A DNA stretch of 64,000 bases from Hymenobacter ruricola (GCF_015694525.1 NZ_JADQDM010000008.1:1-64000); one strand, 5' to 3'. Shown: positions 8,070 through 17,628, numbered from the stretch's first letter. Translations and numbers: made by a program. The notes: a model not told the origin generated them from the sequence alone.

Positions 8070-8580
8070 CGGGCGTGGGGGCGTCCTGCGGTACTTTGGG
8101 AGCCGCCCGGTGGTCGATGTCGTAGTTGGGTTTCTTGTGGAGGCCATATTTGAAGAAGTCCTTGATGGATTGCACGGGACGGAAAGCTTTGTGCCGCTTG
8201 TTCACCTGGCGGCGCTTCAGCTTGGGCTTTTTCATCATGCCCCTTTTGTCGTAGCGCACCGTGGAGCGCTCGGGCAGGGTGCGGGGCTCGGTGGTGGTAG
8301 CGGCCGGGGTGTTCAGGGTGCCGCCGCTGGGCGTCGAGACGTCGGTGGCGGCTTCTTCGGTGCCGTCGCCCGATTTGGTTTTCTTTTCGGCGTCGTGCTG
8401 AAACGCCAGCATTTCTTTTTCCTTTTTCTTCTTGGCTTCGAGCTGGGCTTTGTACTCGGGCGAGGGCTTGGGCGTGGGCAGGCGGTAGGGGTGCACCACC
8501 TTGTGATAGAGCGTGCAGTTGCTCAGCAGCCACGCGCCCAGCAAGGACCGAAGAACAACGGAAGGTATACGAGATGTCAC
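8038..8580 (-). CDS. Small Lys-rich lipoprotein of unknown function
   Basis: No ATG precedes the hydrophobic signal, so the GTG at 8580 is the likely start of this 180-residue protein. The signal ends in the lipobox LLSNC, so C22 should be lipidated. The mature chain is highly charged (EAKKKKEKEM, MMKKPKLKRRQVNKRHKAFR) with a Thr/Pro-rich middle, and is probably extended. A near-match to the -7 box (TGACTTTG) lies 12 nt upstream. It overlaps the next secreted basic protein gene. No family was recognised. Confidence 0.65.
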   Translation of the reverse strand: MTSRIPSVVLRSLLGAWLLSNCTLYHKVVHPYRLPTPKPSPEYKAQLEAKKKKEKEMLAFQHDAEKKTKSGDGTEEAATDVSTPSGGTLNTPAATTTEPRTLPERSTVRYDKRGMMKKPKLKRRQVNKRHKAFRPVQSIKDFFKYGLHKKPNYDIDHRAAPKVPQDAPTPDAEPDAGSKP

Positions 8581-8658
8581 CGTAAAACGGGCAAAGTCAG
8601 GGAAGAAGGGCGCGAAAGGTAAGGCTTACGGGCGCGAAAACCGCGCCAACTTCGGCGC

Positions 8659-10638
8659 CTAGTATTGCCGCAGGGCCTGCACCTGCTCGCGCAGCCGCTG
8701 CTGCGGCAGAAACGCGGCTTCCAGCGGCGGCGCAAACGGGATGGCCGTGTCCAGCGAAGCCACCCGGCGCACGGGCGCGTCGAGGTGCTCAAAGCAGTTT
8801 TCGCCAATCCAGGCCGCGATTTCGCCGCCGATGCCGCCGGTCAGCGTGTCTTCGTGCAGGATGAGCACGCGGCCGTTTTTCTGCACGGTGCGGCGCACGG
8901 CTTCCTGGTCCCAGGGCAGCAGGGTGCGCAGGTCCAGAATGTCGGCCGACACGCCCAGGTCCTGGCACACGTCCAAGGCCCAGCGCACGCCCATGCCGTA
9001 GGTGATGATGCTCAGCTCGTCGCCTTCGGCCGCCAGCGCGGCCTGGCCGATGGGCGTGGTGTAATATGCCGCCGGCACCGGGCCGCTCAGGCTGCGGTAG
9101 AGCATCTTGTGCTCGAAATACATAACCGGGTTGGGGTCCTCAATGGCCGCGCAGAGCAGGCCCTTGGCGTCGTGCGGGTTGCTGGGGTACACCACCTTCA
9201 GACCGGGCACGTGCGTGAACCAGGCCTCGTTGCTCTGCGAGTGGAAAGGGCCGGCCGCCGAGCCCGCACCGGTGGGCATCCGGATAACGACGTCGGCATT
9301 CTGGCCCCAGCGGTAGTGGCTCTTGGCCAAGTTGTTCACAATTTGATTAAAGCCGCAGGTCACGAAATCGGCGAACTGCATCTCCACCATGCTTTTCTTC
9401 TTCTTGATGCTCAGGCCCAGCCCTACCCCCACGATGGCCGACTCGCACAAGGGCGTGTTGCGCACCCGCGCCTTGCCAAAGGCGGCCACGAAGCCTTCCG
9501 TGATTTTGAACACGCCGCCGTAGTCAGCAATGTCCTGGCCCATGAGCACGAGGTCGGGGTAGCGCTCCATGCTTTGCTTCAGGCCCTCGGAAATGGCGTC
9601 GATGAAACGCTTTTCGGGCGCGGCCCCGTCCTGCGGCGCGTCCGTCACAGGCGCCTCGAACGGCTGGTACATGTCGGCAACTTCCTCCTGAATGTCGGCC
9701 GTGGGCATGGGCACGGCGTCGGCTTCCTGCAAGCCGGCCTCGATGGCGGCCTTGATTTTCTCGCGGATGCCGTGCTTGGCGGTTTCGGTGAGGACACCTT
9801 CGGCCAGCAGCCACTTTTCGTAGTTTTCCACCGGGTCTTTCTGGGCCCACTCTTCCATCAGGCTCTGGGGCACGTACTTGGTGCCGCTGGCTTCCTCGTG
9901 GCCACGCATGCGGAAGGTGAGGGCTTCCACCAACACCGGACGCGGGTTTTCGCGCAGGTCTTCGGCCAGCTTTTTGACGGTGGTGTACACTTCCAGCACG
10001 TTGTTGCCGTCCACTTGCACGGCTTCCATGCCGTAGGCGGGGCCTTTGTCGACGAAGGACTTGAAGCGAAACTGTTCGTTGGAGGGCGTGCTGAGGCCGT
10101 AGCCGTTGTTTTCAATCATGAAAATGACCGGCAGCTGCCACACGGCGGCCACGTTCAGCGCCTCGTGGAAGTCGCCTTCCGAAGCGCCGCCATCGCCGGA
10201 GTAGGTCAGCGTCACCTTGGGCTTTTTGTCCAGCAAATCGGCCAGGGCAATGCCGCCGGCCACGGCCAGCTGCGGCCCCAGGTGCGAAATCATGCCCACG
10301 ATGTGGTGCTCGTTGGTGCCGAAGTGGAAGCTGCGGTCGCGGCCCTTGGTGTAGCCCGTGCGCTTGCCCTGCCACTGCGCAAACAGGCGCCCCAGCGGCA
10401 CCTCGCGGCCCGTGAACACGCCCAGGTTGCGGTGCAGCGGCAAGATGTACTCGTCGGCCTCCAGGGCCAGGGTGCTGCCCACCGAAATGGCTTCCTGCCC
10501 AATGCCCGAAAACCACTTGCTCACCTTGCCCTGGCGCAGCAGAATCAGCATTTTTTCCTCAATCAGCCGCGGGCGCAGCAGGTGCTGGTAGAGGTGCAAC
10601 AGGGTTTCGTTGGAGAGGTCGAGGCGGTCGAACGTCAT
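8659..10638 (-). CDS. Fused alpha-beta 2-oxoacid dehydrogenase E1
   Basis: This thiamine-diphosphate enzyme decarboxylates a 2-oxoacid (most likely branched-chain 2-oxoisovalerate, possibly pyruvate) and passes the acyl group to a lipoylated E2. The 659-residue chain joins both subunits. The alpha part (1 to about 325) has the ThDP motif GDG at 148-150 with NN at 177-178 (FMIENNGYG). A short linker (about 325-345, AP-rich) leads to the beta part, beginning EKRFIDAISEG and containing QFADFVTCGFNQIVNN. The ATG at 10638 is preferred, as the longer frame adds a non-conserved tail. A -7 box lies 24 nt upstream. E2 and E3 genes are not in the window. Confidence 0.92.
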   Translation of the reverse strand: MTFDRLDLSNETLLHLYQHLLRPRLIEEKMLILLRQGKVSKWFSGIGQEAISVGSTLALEADEYILPLHRNLGVFTGREVPLGRLFAQWQGKRTGYTKGRDRSFHFGTNEHHIVGMISHLGPQLAVAGGIALADLLDKKPKVTLTYSGDGGASEGDFHEALNVAAVWQLPVIFMIENNGYGLSTPSNEQFRFKSFVDKGPAYGMEAVQVDGNNVLEVYTTVKKLAEDLRENPRPVLVEALTFRMRGHEEASGTKYVPQSLMEEWAQKDPVENYEKWLLAEGVLTETAKHGIREKIKAAIEAGLQEADAVPMPTADIQEEVADMYQPFEAPVTDAPQDGAAPEKRFIDAISEGLKQSMERYPDLVLMGQDIADYGGVFKITEGFVAAFGKARVRNTPLCESAIVGVGLGLSIKKKKSMVEMQFADFVTCGFNQIVNNLAKSHYRWGQNADVVIRMPTGAGSAAGPFHSQSNEAWFTHVPGLKVVYPSNPHDAKGLLCAAIEDPNPVMYFEHKMLYRSLSGPVPAAYYTTPIGQAALAAEGDELSIITYGMGVRWALDVCQDLGVSADILDLRTLLPWDQEAVRRTVQKNGRVLILHEDTLTGGIGGEIAAWIGENCFEHLDAPVRRVASLDTAIPFAPPLEAAFLPQQRLREQVQALRQY

Positions 10639-10662
10639 AACAAGCGGGTGGGATTGATGGGA

Positions 10663-10670
10663 CAAAGGTA
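10663..10670 (-). promoter_or_regulatory. -7 box (TACCTTTG) for the fused E1 gene
   Basis: The reverse strand reads TACCTTTG, a full TAnnTTTG match, 24 nt upstream of the E1 ATG at 10638. This leaves room for a short leader of roughly 15-20 nt. Confidence 0.5.
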
Positions 10671-10747
10671 GCAGATGGGCGGCCGCGCTTTTTGCGCCCG
10701 GCAAGGTGATGACGAGCGGCAGCCGGGCCGAACTTGCCGCGCAGCAA

Positions 10748-10781
10748 AAAGCCCCCAGCCGCTATGGTGGCTGGGGGCTTT
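10748..10781 (-). terminator. Hairpin terminator of the 1485-residue T9SS gene
   Basis: Stem aaagcccccagcc / ggctgggggcttt with loop gctatggt, 20 bp past the stop codon of the reverse-strand gene that ends at 10802. The left side has an A-rich tract (T-tract on the transcribed strand). It also shields the E1 promoter region downstream. Confidence 0.85.
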
Positions 10782-10801
10782 GGGTTATTGACCGGGCGGC
10801 T

Positions 10802-13800
10802 TTATTCCAGCACCACCCGCTTCACCACCAGCCCGGCGGCCGTGGCCAGCCGGAGCGAGTAGACGCCGGCGGCCAGGCCGCGCACATCAAAGCGGGCTTC
10901 GGTGCCGGTGGAGCTGGCCGCCACGGACTGCTGGCGCACCAGCTGGCCCAGGCCGTTGTAGAGGCCGGCCGCAACGGGCTTGCGGCTAAGCTCGGCGGGC
11001 AGCTGCACCGTGAAGGCGCCGGAAGCCGGGTTGGGAAACAGACCCACCTGCGCAGCCAGGGCACTTTCGTGCGCGGCCGACGGCAGCACAATGGTCACGA
11101 CATAGTCTTCGGTTTCGCCCGAGGCAAAGCTGGAGCAGGCATCGGCCGGACCGTTGCCGGCGCCGGCCGTGCGGCTGCGCACGCGCAGGCCGGTGCGGCC
11201 CAGCACGGCCGCGGCCGGCACCGTGAAGTTGGCCAGCCCAGGCAGGTTGGCAGCACCGTTGAGGACAACTTGGGTGCCTTCCGAAGCAGCAAACACCCCG
11301 TCCTGGTTGAAGTCAATCCAGGCCGTGATGTCGGAGGTGCCGTCCGTGGTCACGCTGTATTGGTACGTGCGGCCCTGCGCCAGGCTGGCCGTGGTGTTGC
11401 CCGCCACCGGGAAGCTGGAATAGGCATTGCCCGCCACGGTGGTGCAGGTAGTGCCGGCATTGTTGAGCGTGGTGGTGGGAATGGCCACGGCCACGATGTT
11501 GTTGCCCCCGCAGCCGCCCCCGATGTTGGCCGTGCAGTAGGTGCTAGTGTTGAAGCTCACCGTGGCCGGAATCGACGTGAGGCCCCCGCCGCAGTTGCTG
11601 GTCACCGTCACGGTGTAGGTGGTGAAGGGCAGCAGGTTCGTGAGGCTCACCGGCGAAGTGGCCGAGGTAACGGTGGTGGCGGTGCCGCCATTGGGCGTGT
11701 AAGTGACGGTGTAGCCGCCGCTGGCCACCGACGGGCCGGTGAAGGAGATGCTGGCCGTGGTACCGGTGGCGGTGGCCAGCAGCTGGGTCACGGCCGGGCA
11801 GGCGGCGTCGGTTTGCACGCACAGGCCGATGTCGCCCCGCGCGGTGGTGTTATACGTCCAGATGCGGACGTACACCGTGGCGCCCGGCGTAAGGCCCGTG
11901 GCCCGCACGTGCGAGTAGTTGCCAAAGCCCGTGGCGTCGTCGTTGCACCCCACGCTGCTGAGGCTGCCGCAGGTGCCCGCGAGCAGTTCCAGGACGGTAT
12001 CGCTCACCGGCGAGCCGGGCACGGCGCTGGTGGTGGCTTCCACCACGCCGTTGGCCGGCACCGTCACGCGGTACCACACGTCAGCCGTCACCGAGCCACA
12101 GGCCGGTACCGGCGCCGAGGCCGTGGCCGCGCCGTTGTTGGCGATGGTAACGGCCGTGCAGCCCCCCACCCCGAGGGTAAGTGGCGTGGCCGAGCCACAG
12201 TCGTCGTTGCCTATCGTCACGGCCGGGGTGGTGAAGGTGAGCGTGGCCGGGGGCGTGCTGGTGGTGCCGCCCGCGCAGTTGCTCACAGCCGTCACGGTGT
12301 AGGTGGTGCTGGGCAGCAGGGCCGTCAGGCTCACCGGCGAGGCGCTGGGCGCGGGGCTCACGGTTTGCAGGGAGCCGTTGGTGGCTTGGTAGGTGACGGT
12401 GTAGGTGGTAGCGCCGTTGCCGCCCGCCAGCCCGATGCTGGCCGTGTTGGCCGTGCTGGTCAGCAGGCTGAGGGTGGGCGAGGCGCAGGCCGGCGAGAGC
12501 AGCACCTGCACGTTGTCAATCCCGATGTCGGTGTTGTTGACGTTGCCCGACTGCCCGGGCTGCCCCACGAAGCGAATGATGGCCGTGGCCGAGCTGGCCG
12601 GAAAGTCGACCACCTGCGCCGAGAACGTGGGCTGAACCCCCAGCCGCAGCAAGCGGGTGAAGGTGGTGCCGCCGTCCACCGAGAGCAGCACTTTCAGCGA
12701 GTCGTTGCCGGTCGTGTTAGTATAATCAAAGGTCAGGCGCTTGCTGCCGGCCGCGCTCAGGTTCACCAGCAAGTCGAGGTTGCCGGCGGGCAGGTTCACG
12801 GCGTACATGCTGTGGAAGCGGGCCGAATGCGCCGAGCCCTGCGACCCAGTGGGCGTGTACAGACCCAGGTCGGGGGCGGTCCAGAGGGCAGCTTCGCCGT
12901 CGTCTTCGCGCCGCCACGAGTTGGTGCCCGTGGCGGGGGTGGTGCGCCAGCTGGCGTTGGGAGCATCGCGCACGTCACACACGCTCAGCCATTCGGCCTC
13001 AAAGCTTTCACTGAAAGGCAGGGCCGCGTAGGCGCGGCTGGCGCAGCCGCCCGCCACGAAGGTGATGGTGGCCGGGGCCGAGGTTTGCCCCGCCCCGCAG
13101 CTGCTCACCACGGTGGCCGTGTAGGCCTGCCCGGCCACCAGACCGGTGAGGGCCACCGGCGAGGCCGTGGGCGCCGGCGTCACGGTTTGCACCGCGCCGC
13201 CGGGCGTTTGGTAGGTCACGGTGTAGGCATTGGCGCCAAAGCCCGCCGCGAAGGCCAGGCTGCTCACCGTGGCCGAGGTGGTGCTCACGCTCAGGCCCGT
13301 GGGGGCGGCGCAGCTGGGCGCCGGCGTGAGGCAAAGGGTGAAGGTGGCGGTGGCCGCGTTGTTGGCGCCGGTCTGGGCCACCCGCACGAAGTAGGTGGTG
13401 CCCGGCGTGAGGGTGCGCAGCGTGAGCACCGGCAGCGTGCGCTGCCCCGGGCTTAGGCCCGCGCAATCTATTTCGGTGAAGGGCCCCGCGCACGAGGCTG
13501 CGCTGAACACCCGCACCTGCTTGCCGGTGCCGTTCAGGGCCAGGCTCACCGCGGTGCTGGCCGTGCCGGTGGTGGGCGTCGTGAACGTAAACCACACGTC
13601 GTAGGGATTCGAAGAAATAGTGCCGCAGCCGGTGCTGGTGTAGCCGTAGGGCACCGTGGACGTGGCCCCGTTCACCGAGCCGTAGGCCGTGGCCTGGCAG
13701 GTGCCGCTGGCATTCAGCGGGATGGCAATGGCGCCGCAGGGCTCGTCGTTGACGATGGCCGTGGTGAAGGTGAGGGTGGTCGGGCTGGAGGTTTGGCCCC

Positions 13801-15259
13801 CGCCGCAGTTGGCCACCAGGCTCACCGTGTAGGCGGTGCCGGGCAGCAGGCCCGTGAGGGTGTAGGGCGAGGCAGAAGCCGTGACCGTTTGGGGGGTGCC
13901 GCCCTGGGCGGTGTAGGTGATGGTGTAGTTCTGGTTGTTGTTGCCGGGCGTGAAGTAGAGCGGGGCCGTGGTGTCGGTTTTAATGCCCGAATAAAAGTTG
14001 CTGGGCGCGGCGCAGCCCACCGCCCCCACCACGCAGATGGTGAACGCGCCGGGGGTGTTCCGGTTGAAGGCGCCGCCCTCGTCGGCCCGCACGTAGTACG
14101 TGGTGCTGGGCGCCAGCCCGTTCACCACCAACGGCCCGGCCGAGCCCCCGCCGCTGATAAAGTTGTTGGTGGAACAGCCCAGCTGCGTGAATGGCCCCGC
14201 GCAGCTCGCGGCCCGGTACACCCGCAGGGTACCCGCGCCGCTTTGGCCGGCGTTTTGCACCGTGACGCCGGTGCTGCCCGTGCCGCTGGCCGCGGTGGTA
14301 AAGGTGAACCACACGTCGTGCGAGCCCACCACGTTGGCGCAGTTGGCGGGGCCGTTGGTGGTCACGGTCGAGGCCGTGGCGTTGGTGTTGTCGGCAGCCG
14401 TGGGCACGCAGGCGGAGGTGGTGCTCACCGGCAGGGCGATGGCCCCGCAGGGCTCGTCGTTGGGCACGGGCAGCACAAAGCCGTAGACCCCGCTCGACTG
14501 CCCGGAGCCCGAGCAGTTGGCCGCCACCGTCACCGAGTAGCTGTGGCCCGGCGTGAGGCCGGTGAGCGGCTGCGGCGAGACGCTGGCCGAGAACGTGGGC
14601 AGCGTGGTCTGGGACGTCAGGTCGCGCACGGTGATGACGAACGGGGCCACGTTGTTGATGCCCGGCGTGAAGGCAATGGTGCCCGTGGTAAGGCCCGTGC
14701 TCACAAACGGCCCCACCGTGGGTGCGCCGCAGCCGGCCGTGCCCGGTCCGTCGCTCACGCAAATGGTGAATGCCCCCGGCACGTCATTAAAAGAAGCATT
14801 GCCCGCCACCCGCACGTAGTAAGTCGAGTTGGGGAGCAGCAGGTCGGTTATGAGGCGGGGGGCGGTGGTGTTGGCTTGGTTCGAGGCCGAATAGGCCACC
14901 GGCGTGAGCGGCCCCGCGCACGCCGTGCCCGAAAACAGCTGCACGAACGTGGCCGCGTTACCCGTCACGGTGATGGTGGCCCCAAAGCTGGCCGCCCCCG
15001 TGGCCGCCGTCGTGAATTTAAACCACACGTCTTTGGGGTTGCCGGTGTTAGAGTAGCCGTTGGGCACGGTGGTGGTGGCGTTGGCGTTGGTGCTCGCCGT
15101 GGGCGTGGTGCACACGGGCCCCTGGGGCGTGAGCACCACGGCCCCGCAGGGGTCGTCGTTGGCGGGGGCCTGGGCGCGGGCGCTCAGCCCAGCCAGCAGG
15201 CCCACGGCCACTAGTGCCCGCCGGGCCACCCGCCCAGCCAGTAGTATCGTTTTTTTCAT
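10802..15259 (-). CDS. Multi-domain fibronectin III / GEVED protein with T9SS sorting domain
   Basis: The 1485-residue secreted protein has a signal peptide (MKKTILLAGRVARRAL, cleavage near ARAQ). Up to residue ~740, modules opening NDEPCGAIALP with DVWFTFTTA strands alternate with fibronectin III-like units (PTGLSVSTTSATV, VALTGLVAGQAYTATV, CGAGQTS). Residues of about 755-930 resemble a cleaved-adhesin/MAM-type module (FSESFEAEWLSVC, SWRREDDG, IGIDNVQVLL). Near the C-terminus is a GEVED domain (ITAWIDFNQDGVF, ASGETEDYVVTI), then a T9SS type A sorting domain (VGLFPNPASGAFTV, GVYSLRLAT). It is likely a large surface adhesin or binding protein. The ligand is unknown. Confidence 0.93.
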   Translation of the reverse strand: MKKTILLAGRVARRALVAVGLLAGLSARAQAPANDDPCGAVVLTPQGPVCTTPTASTNANATTTVPNGYSNTGNPKDVWFKFTTAATGAASFGATITVTGNAATFVQLFSGTACAGPLTPVAYSASNQANTTAPRLITDLLLPNSTYYVRVAGNASFNDVPGAFTICVSDGPGTAGCGAPTVGPFVSTGLTTGTIAFTPGINNVAPFVITVRDLTSQTTLPTFSASVSPQPLTGLTPGHSYSVTVAANCSGSGQSSGVYGFVLPVPNDEPCGAIALPVSTTSACVPTAADNTNATASTVTTNGPANCANVVGSHDVWFTFTTAASGTGSTGVTVQNAGQSGAGTLRVYRAASCAGPFTQLGCSTNNFISGGGSAGPLVVNGLAPSTTYYVRADEGGAFNRNTPGAFTICVVGAVGCAAPSNFYSGIKTDTTAPLYFTPGNNNQNYTITYTAQGGTPQTVTASASPYTLTGLLPGTAYTVSLVANCGGGQTSSPTTLTFTTAIVNDEPCGAIAIPLNASGTCQATAYGSVNGATSTVPYGYTSTGCGTISSNPYDVWFTFTTPTTGTASTAVSLALNGTGKQVRVFSAASCAGPFTEIDCAGLSPGQRTLPVLTLRTLTPGTTYFVRVAQTGANNAATATFTLCLTPAPSCAAPTGLSVSTTSATVSSLAFAAGFGANAYTVTYQTPGGAVQTVTPAPTASPVALTGLVAGQAYTATVVSSCGAGQTSAPATITFVAGGCASRAYAALPFSESFEAEWLSVCDVRDAPNASWRTTPATGTNSWRREDDGEAALWTAPDLGLYTPTGSQGSAHSARFHSMYAVNLPAGNLDLLVNLSAAGSKRLTFDYTNTTGNDSLKVLLSVDGGTTFTRLLRLGVQPTFSAQVVDFPASSATAIIRFVGQPGQSGNVNNTDIGIDNVQVLLSPACASPTLSLLTSTANTASIGLAGGNGATTYTVTYQATNGSLQTVSPAPSASPVSLTALLPSTTYTVTAVSNCAGGTTSTPPATLTFTTPAVTIGNDDCGSATPLTLGVGGCTAVTIANNGAATASAPVPACGSVTADVWYRVTVPANGVVEATTSAVPGSPVSDTVLELLAGTCGSLSSVGCNDDATGFGNYSHVRATGLTPGATVYVRIWTYNTTARGDIGLCVQTDAACPAVTQLLATATGTTASISFTGPSVASGGYTVTYTPNGGTATTVTSATSPVSLTNLLPFTTYTVTVTSNCGGGLTSIPATVSFNTSTYCTANIGGGCGGNNIVAVAIPTTTLNNAGTTCTTVAGNAYSSFPVAGNTTASLAQGRTYQYSVTTDGTSDITAWIDFNQDGVFAASEGTQVVLNGAANLPGLANFTVPAAAVLGRTGLRVRSRTAGAGNGPADACSSFASGETEDYVVTIVLPSAAHESALAAQVGLFPNPASGAFTVQLPAELSRKPVAAGLYNGLGQLVRQQSVAASSTGTEARFDVRGLAAGVYSLRLATAAGLVVKRVVLE

Positions 15260-15733
15260 ACAGAAATGGGAAAAAGGATGAAGGATAAAGAACTCAAGGC
15301 ATAGGGGCCCAATCGGGGCGGGCAGGGCCCCGGGTGTTGCCGGCCCCCCCGCCAGGGGGTAAGCAAGGGCGCGGTACTTACCAGCGCCCGGCTGGGGATA
15401 AGAAAAGGAGGTAACCGGTCATTGCCAGGGCCTGCCTGCGGGAGGAACAGACCATCCGGTCGTTGCCCCTATTGCCCCCGGGTGGCCACAATGAACAGAA
15501 AAGGGTTCTGGCATTTGTCGGCGTGCATCGCGGCGGGCAGGGGTAAAAGAAAGGTGAGGGTAAGGGCCTTGCGTTGGTCAAGCGCTTGCCTTCTCAAATA
15601 TGTAGTATAGAAATCTAATAGTGAGTGAAGCCACTGAATTTTCTTTAAAAGCACCCCGCCGCCAACCCGGCTACCCCGCCCGGTGTTATGGAAGCCCCTG
15701 GCCTGAACCGGCCCACACCGCTACTTTTACTCC
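15260..15733. other. 474-bp intergenic region, nothing definite
   Basis: This gap separates two divergent genes, so it should hold promoters for both. The left half is GC-rich with runs of C and G; the stretch 15590-15650 is AT-rich (tatgtagtatagaaatctaa). A segment at 15416-15470 (ggtcattgcc...aacagaccatccggtcgttgcc) looks like a degenerate relic of an intergenic repeat. No tRNA, convincing small gene or strong hairpin was found. Confidence 0.4.
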
Positions 15734-16978
15734 ATGATTCATTTCGAAGAATTCACCCTCGCCAACGGGCTGCGCTGCATCGTCCACGAAGATTTCAGCA
15801 CGCCCATGGCCGTGCTCAACGTGATGTACGACGTGGGCTCGCGCGATGAAGACCCCGGCCACACTGGCTTCGCACACTTGTTTGAGCACCTCATGTTTTC
15901 GGGCTCGGTGAACATTCCGAGCTACGACGAGCCGCTGCAGCGCGTGGGCGGCGAGAACAACGCCTTCACGTCCAGCGACGTCACCAACTATTACCTCTCG
16001 CTGCCAGCCGCTAACCTCGAAACCGGCTTCTGGCTCGAAAGCGACCGGATGCTGAACCTGGCTTTCTCCGAAAATGGCCTCGAAGTGCAGCGCAAAGTGG
16101 TGGTGGAGGAGTTCAAGCAGAGCTATCTCAACCAGCCCTACGGCGACGTCTGGCTCAAGCTCAAGCCCCTCGCCTACCACACCCACCCCTACCAGTGGAA
16201 CACCATCGGCAAGGAGATTGCGCACATCGAAAACGCGGTAATGGACGACGTGCGCGGCTTTTTCCAGAAGCACTACGCCCCGCAGAACGCCGTGCTGGTG
16301 GTGGCCGGCGCCGCCAGCGCCGCCGAGGTGCGCCGCCTGGCCGAAAAGTGGTTCGGGCCCATTCCCGGCGGGCCGGCCTACCAGCGCCAGCTGCCCCAGG
16401 AGCCCCCGCAGCAGGAGGCACGGCACCTCACGGCCACGGCGCCCGTGCCGCTTTCGGCGTTGTACAAAGCTTACCACATGCCCGCCCGCGCCGATGCCCG
16501 CTACAATTCCGTGGACTTGCTCAGCGACATGCTGGGCCACGGCAAGTCGGCGCGCCTGCACCAGCGCCTGGTGAAGGAGCAGGCGCTGTTCAACAACATT
16601 TCGGCCTCGCTCACCGGCTCGCTCGACCCCGGCCTGCTCGTCATCAGCGGCAAGCTGAACGCGGGCGTGGACCTCAAAGCGGCCGATGCGGCGGTGGAAG
16701 CCGTGGTGGCCGAGTTCCTGGCCGAGGACGTGAATGCCCAGGAACTCGAAAAAGTAAAAAACCAGGCCGAGAGCAGCCTGGTTTTTGGCGAAATCGACCT
16801 GTTGAACCGCGCCCTGAACTTGGCCTACAGCAAATTGCAGGGCGACGCCAACCTGGTGAACGAGGAAAGCGGCCGCATCCAGGCCGTGACGGTGGCCAGC
16901 GTGCGGGCCGCGGCGCAGGAGGTGCTACGGCCGGAGAACTGCAGCACGCTGTACTACGAAGCCGTGGAGCAGGCGTAG
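15734..16978 (+). CDS. M16 family zinc metallopeptidase
   Basis: The 414-residue protein belongs to the pitrilysin/M16 family. The inverted zinc motif HxxEH is present as H48-L-F-E51-H52 (FAHLFEHLMFSG), and the downstream VVVEEFKQS segment supplies the third-ligand region. The second half (ALYKAYHMPARAD, LHQRLVKEQALFNNI) is the usual M16 C-terminal domain. Single-unit M16 proteins of this length commonly pair with a second, inactive M16 subunit, but none is adjacent here. There is no signal peptide, so it is predicted cytoplasmic or periplasmic by another route. It may degrade peptides. A weak -7-like box (TACTTTTA) lies upstream. Confidence 0.93.
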   Translation: MIHFEEFTLANGLRCIVHEDFSTPMAVLNVMYDVGSRDEDPGHTGFAHLFEHLMFSGSVNIPSYDEPLQRVGGENNAFTSSDVTNYYLSLPAANLETGFWLESDRMLNLAFSENGLEVQRKVVVEEFKQSYLNQPYGDVWLKLKPLAYHTHPYQWNTIGKEIAHIENAVMDDVRGFFQKHYAPQNAVLVVAGAASAAEVRRLAEKWFGPIPGGPAYQRQLPQEPPQQEARHLTATAPVPLSALYKAYHMPARADARYNSVDLLSDMLGHGKSARLHQRLVKEQALFNNISASLTGSLDPGLLVISGKLNAGVDLKAADAAVEAVVAEFLAEDVNAQELEKVKNQAESSLVFGEIDLLNRALNLAYSKLQGDANLVNEESGRIQAVTVASVRAAAQEVLRPENCSTLYYEAVEQA

Positions 16979-16988
16979 AATAACAGAA

Positions 16989-17080
16989 CGGTCATGCTGA
17001 ACGCCGTGAAGCATTTCTACCGCAGCAGTAAACCTACTTACTTGCGCGGTAGAGATGCTTCACGGCGTTCAGCATAACGG
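16989..17080. repeat. Long-arm palindromic repeat, copy 2 (variant arms)
   Basis: Arms tcatgctgaacgccgtgaag and cttcacggcgttcagcat, continued by cattt/ctctaccgc and gcggtagagatg, pair almost perfectly around a loop that contains agtaaacctacttact. It lies between the convergent M16 peptidase gene and the first small secreted-protein gene. The loop resembles the other copies, while the arm sequence differs (gaacgccgtg in place of gagcgcagcg), with pairing kept. Confidence 0.8.
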
Positions 17081-17095
17081 CCTTTTACCCTAGAC

Positions 17096-17485
17096 TTACT
17101 TGGCTTTCGCCTTCACTTTGGTTTTGGCCGGGGCCACCGGCAGGTTGCTGTCGCGGCTGAGGGAGCTGTTGGCGGGCTTGGTGTAGCGCGGGCGGGGCGT
17201 GCGGTTGTCGTTGTAGCCGCCGTTGCCGGTGTAGCCCACCTGCTTGCGCATGGGCATGGCCGGCGCCAGGTACGAGGTGGAGCCGTTCTTGATGTCTTCG
17301 GGCACGCCGGCGCCGTAGGGCTTGCCGGTATGCGGGTTGATTTTCACGGCGGGCTTGGCCTTGCGCGCGCCGCGCGATGAGTAGGGCGCAATTTTCTTGC
17401 GGGCCTTACGCGTGGTGGTTTGGGCGCTGGCATCGGAGGCGGCGAAGGCCAGCAGCAGCAGCGAAGCGAAGAAGTAACGGAGCAT
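17096..17485 (-). CDS. Small secreted basic protein, APAMP-motif family member 1
   Basis: The start at 17485 (MLRYFFASLLLLAFAASDASAQ) begins with a signal peptide; longer frames add unrelated sequence. The mature 107 residues are rich in Lys, Arg and Thr and contain HTGKPYGAG, SYLAPAMPMRKQVGYTG and a Lys/Ala tail. The APAMPM segment aligns with AAPGMPV in the next two reverse-strand genes upstream, suggesting a distant family member. No catalytic motif is seen. It is probably exported to the periplasm or surface. The function is unknown. Confidence 0.7.
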   Translation of the reverse strand: MLRYFFASLLLLAFAASDASAQTTTRKARKKIAPYSSRGARKAKPAVKINPHTGKPYGAGVPEDIKNGSTSYLAPAMPMRKQVGYTGNGGYNDNRTPRPRYTKPANSSLSRDSNLPVAPAKTKVKAKAK

Positions 17486-17628
17486 AGATAAAGAATTGGA
17501 GATGAAAAGGAAGCCGCCGCGGCACCACGGCCAGCACCGGGCCCGCAGCCAACGGTTCTGCTTCATACGCAACAACGGCCCGGGCCGGATGCTGACGCCG
17601 CCCGGCAGCCGGCACTCCGGGAAACCAA

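Noticed and set aside
10706..13456. A 916-residue open frame opposite the fibronectin III/GEVED gene
   Set aside because: Same kind of antisense shadow: biased Gly/Arg/His composition, no domain, and the reverse frame has an intact T9SS protein.
15416..15610. A tRNA or small RNA gene in the gap before the M16 peptidase
   Set aside because: No cloverleaf or CCA-type arm was found, and the sequence looks like a degraded intergenic repeat.
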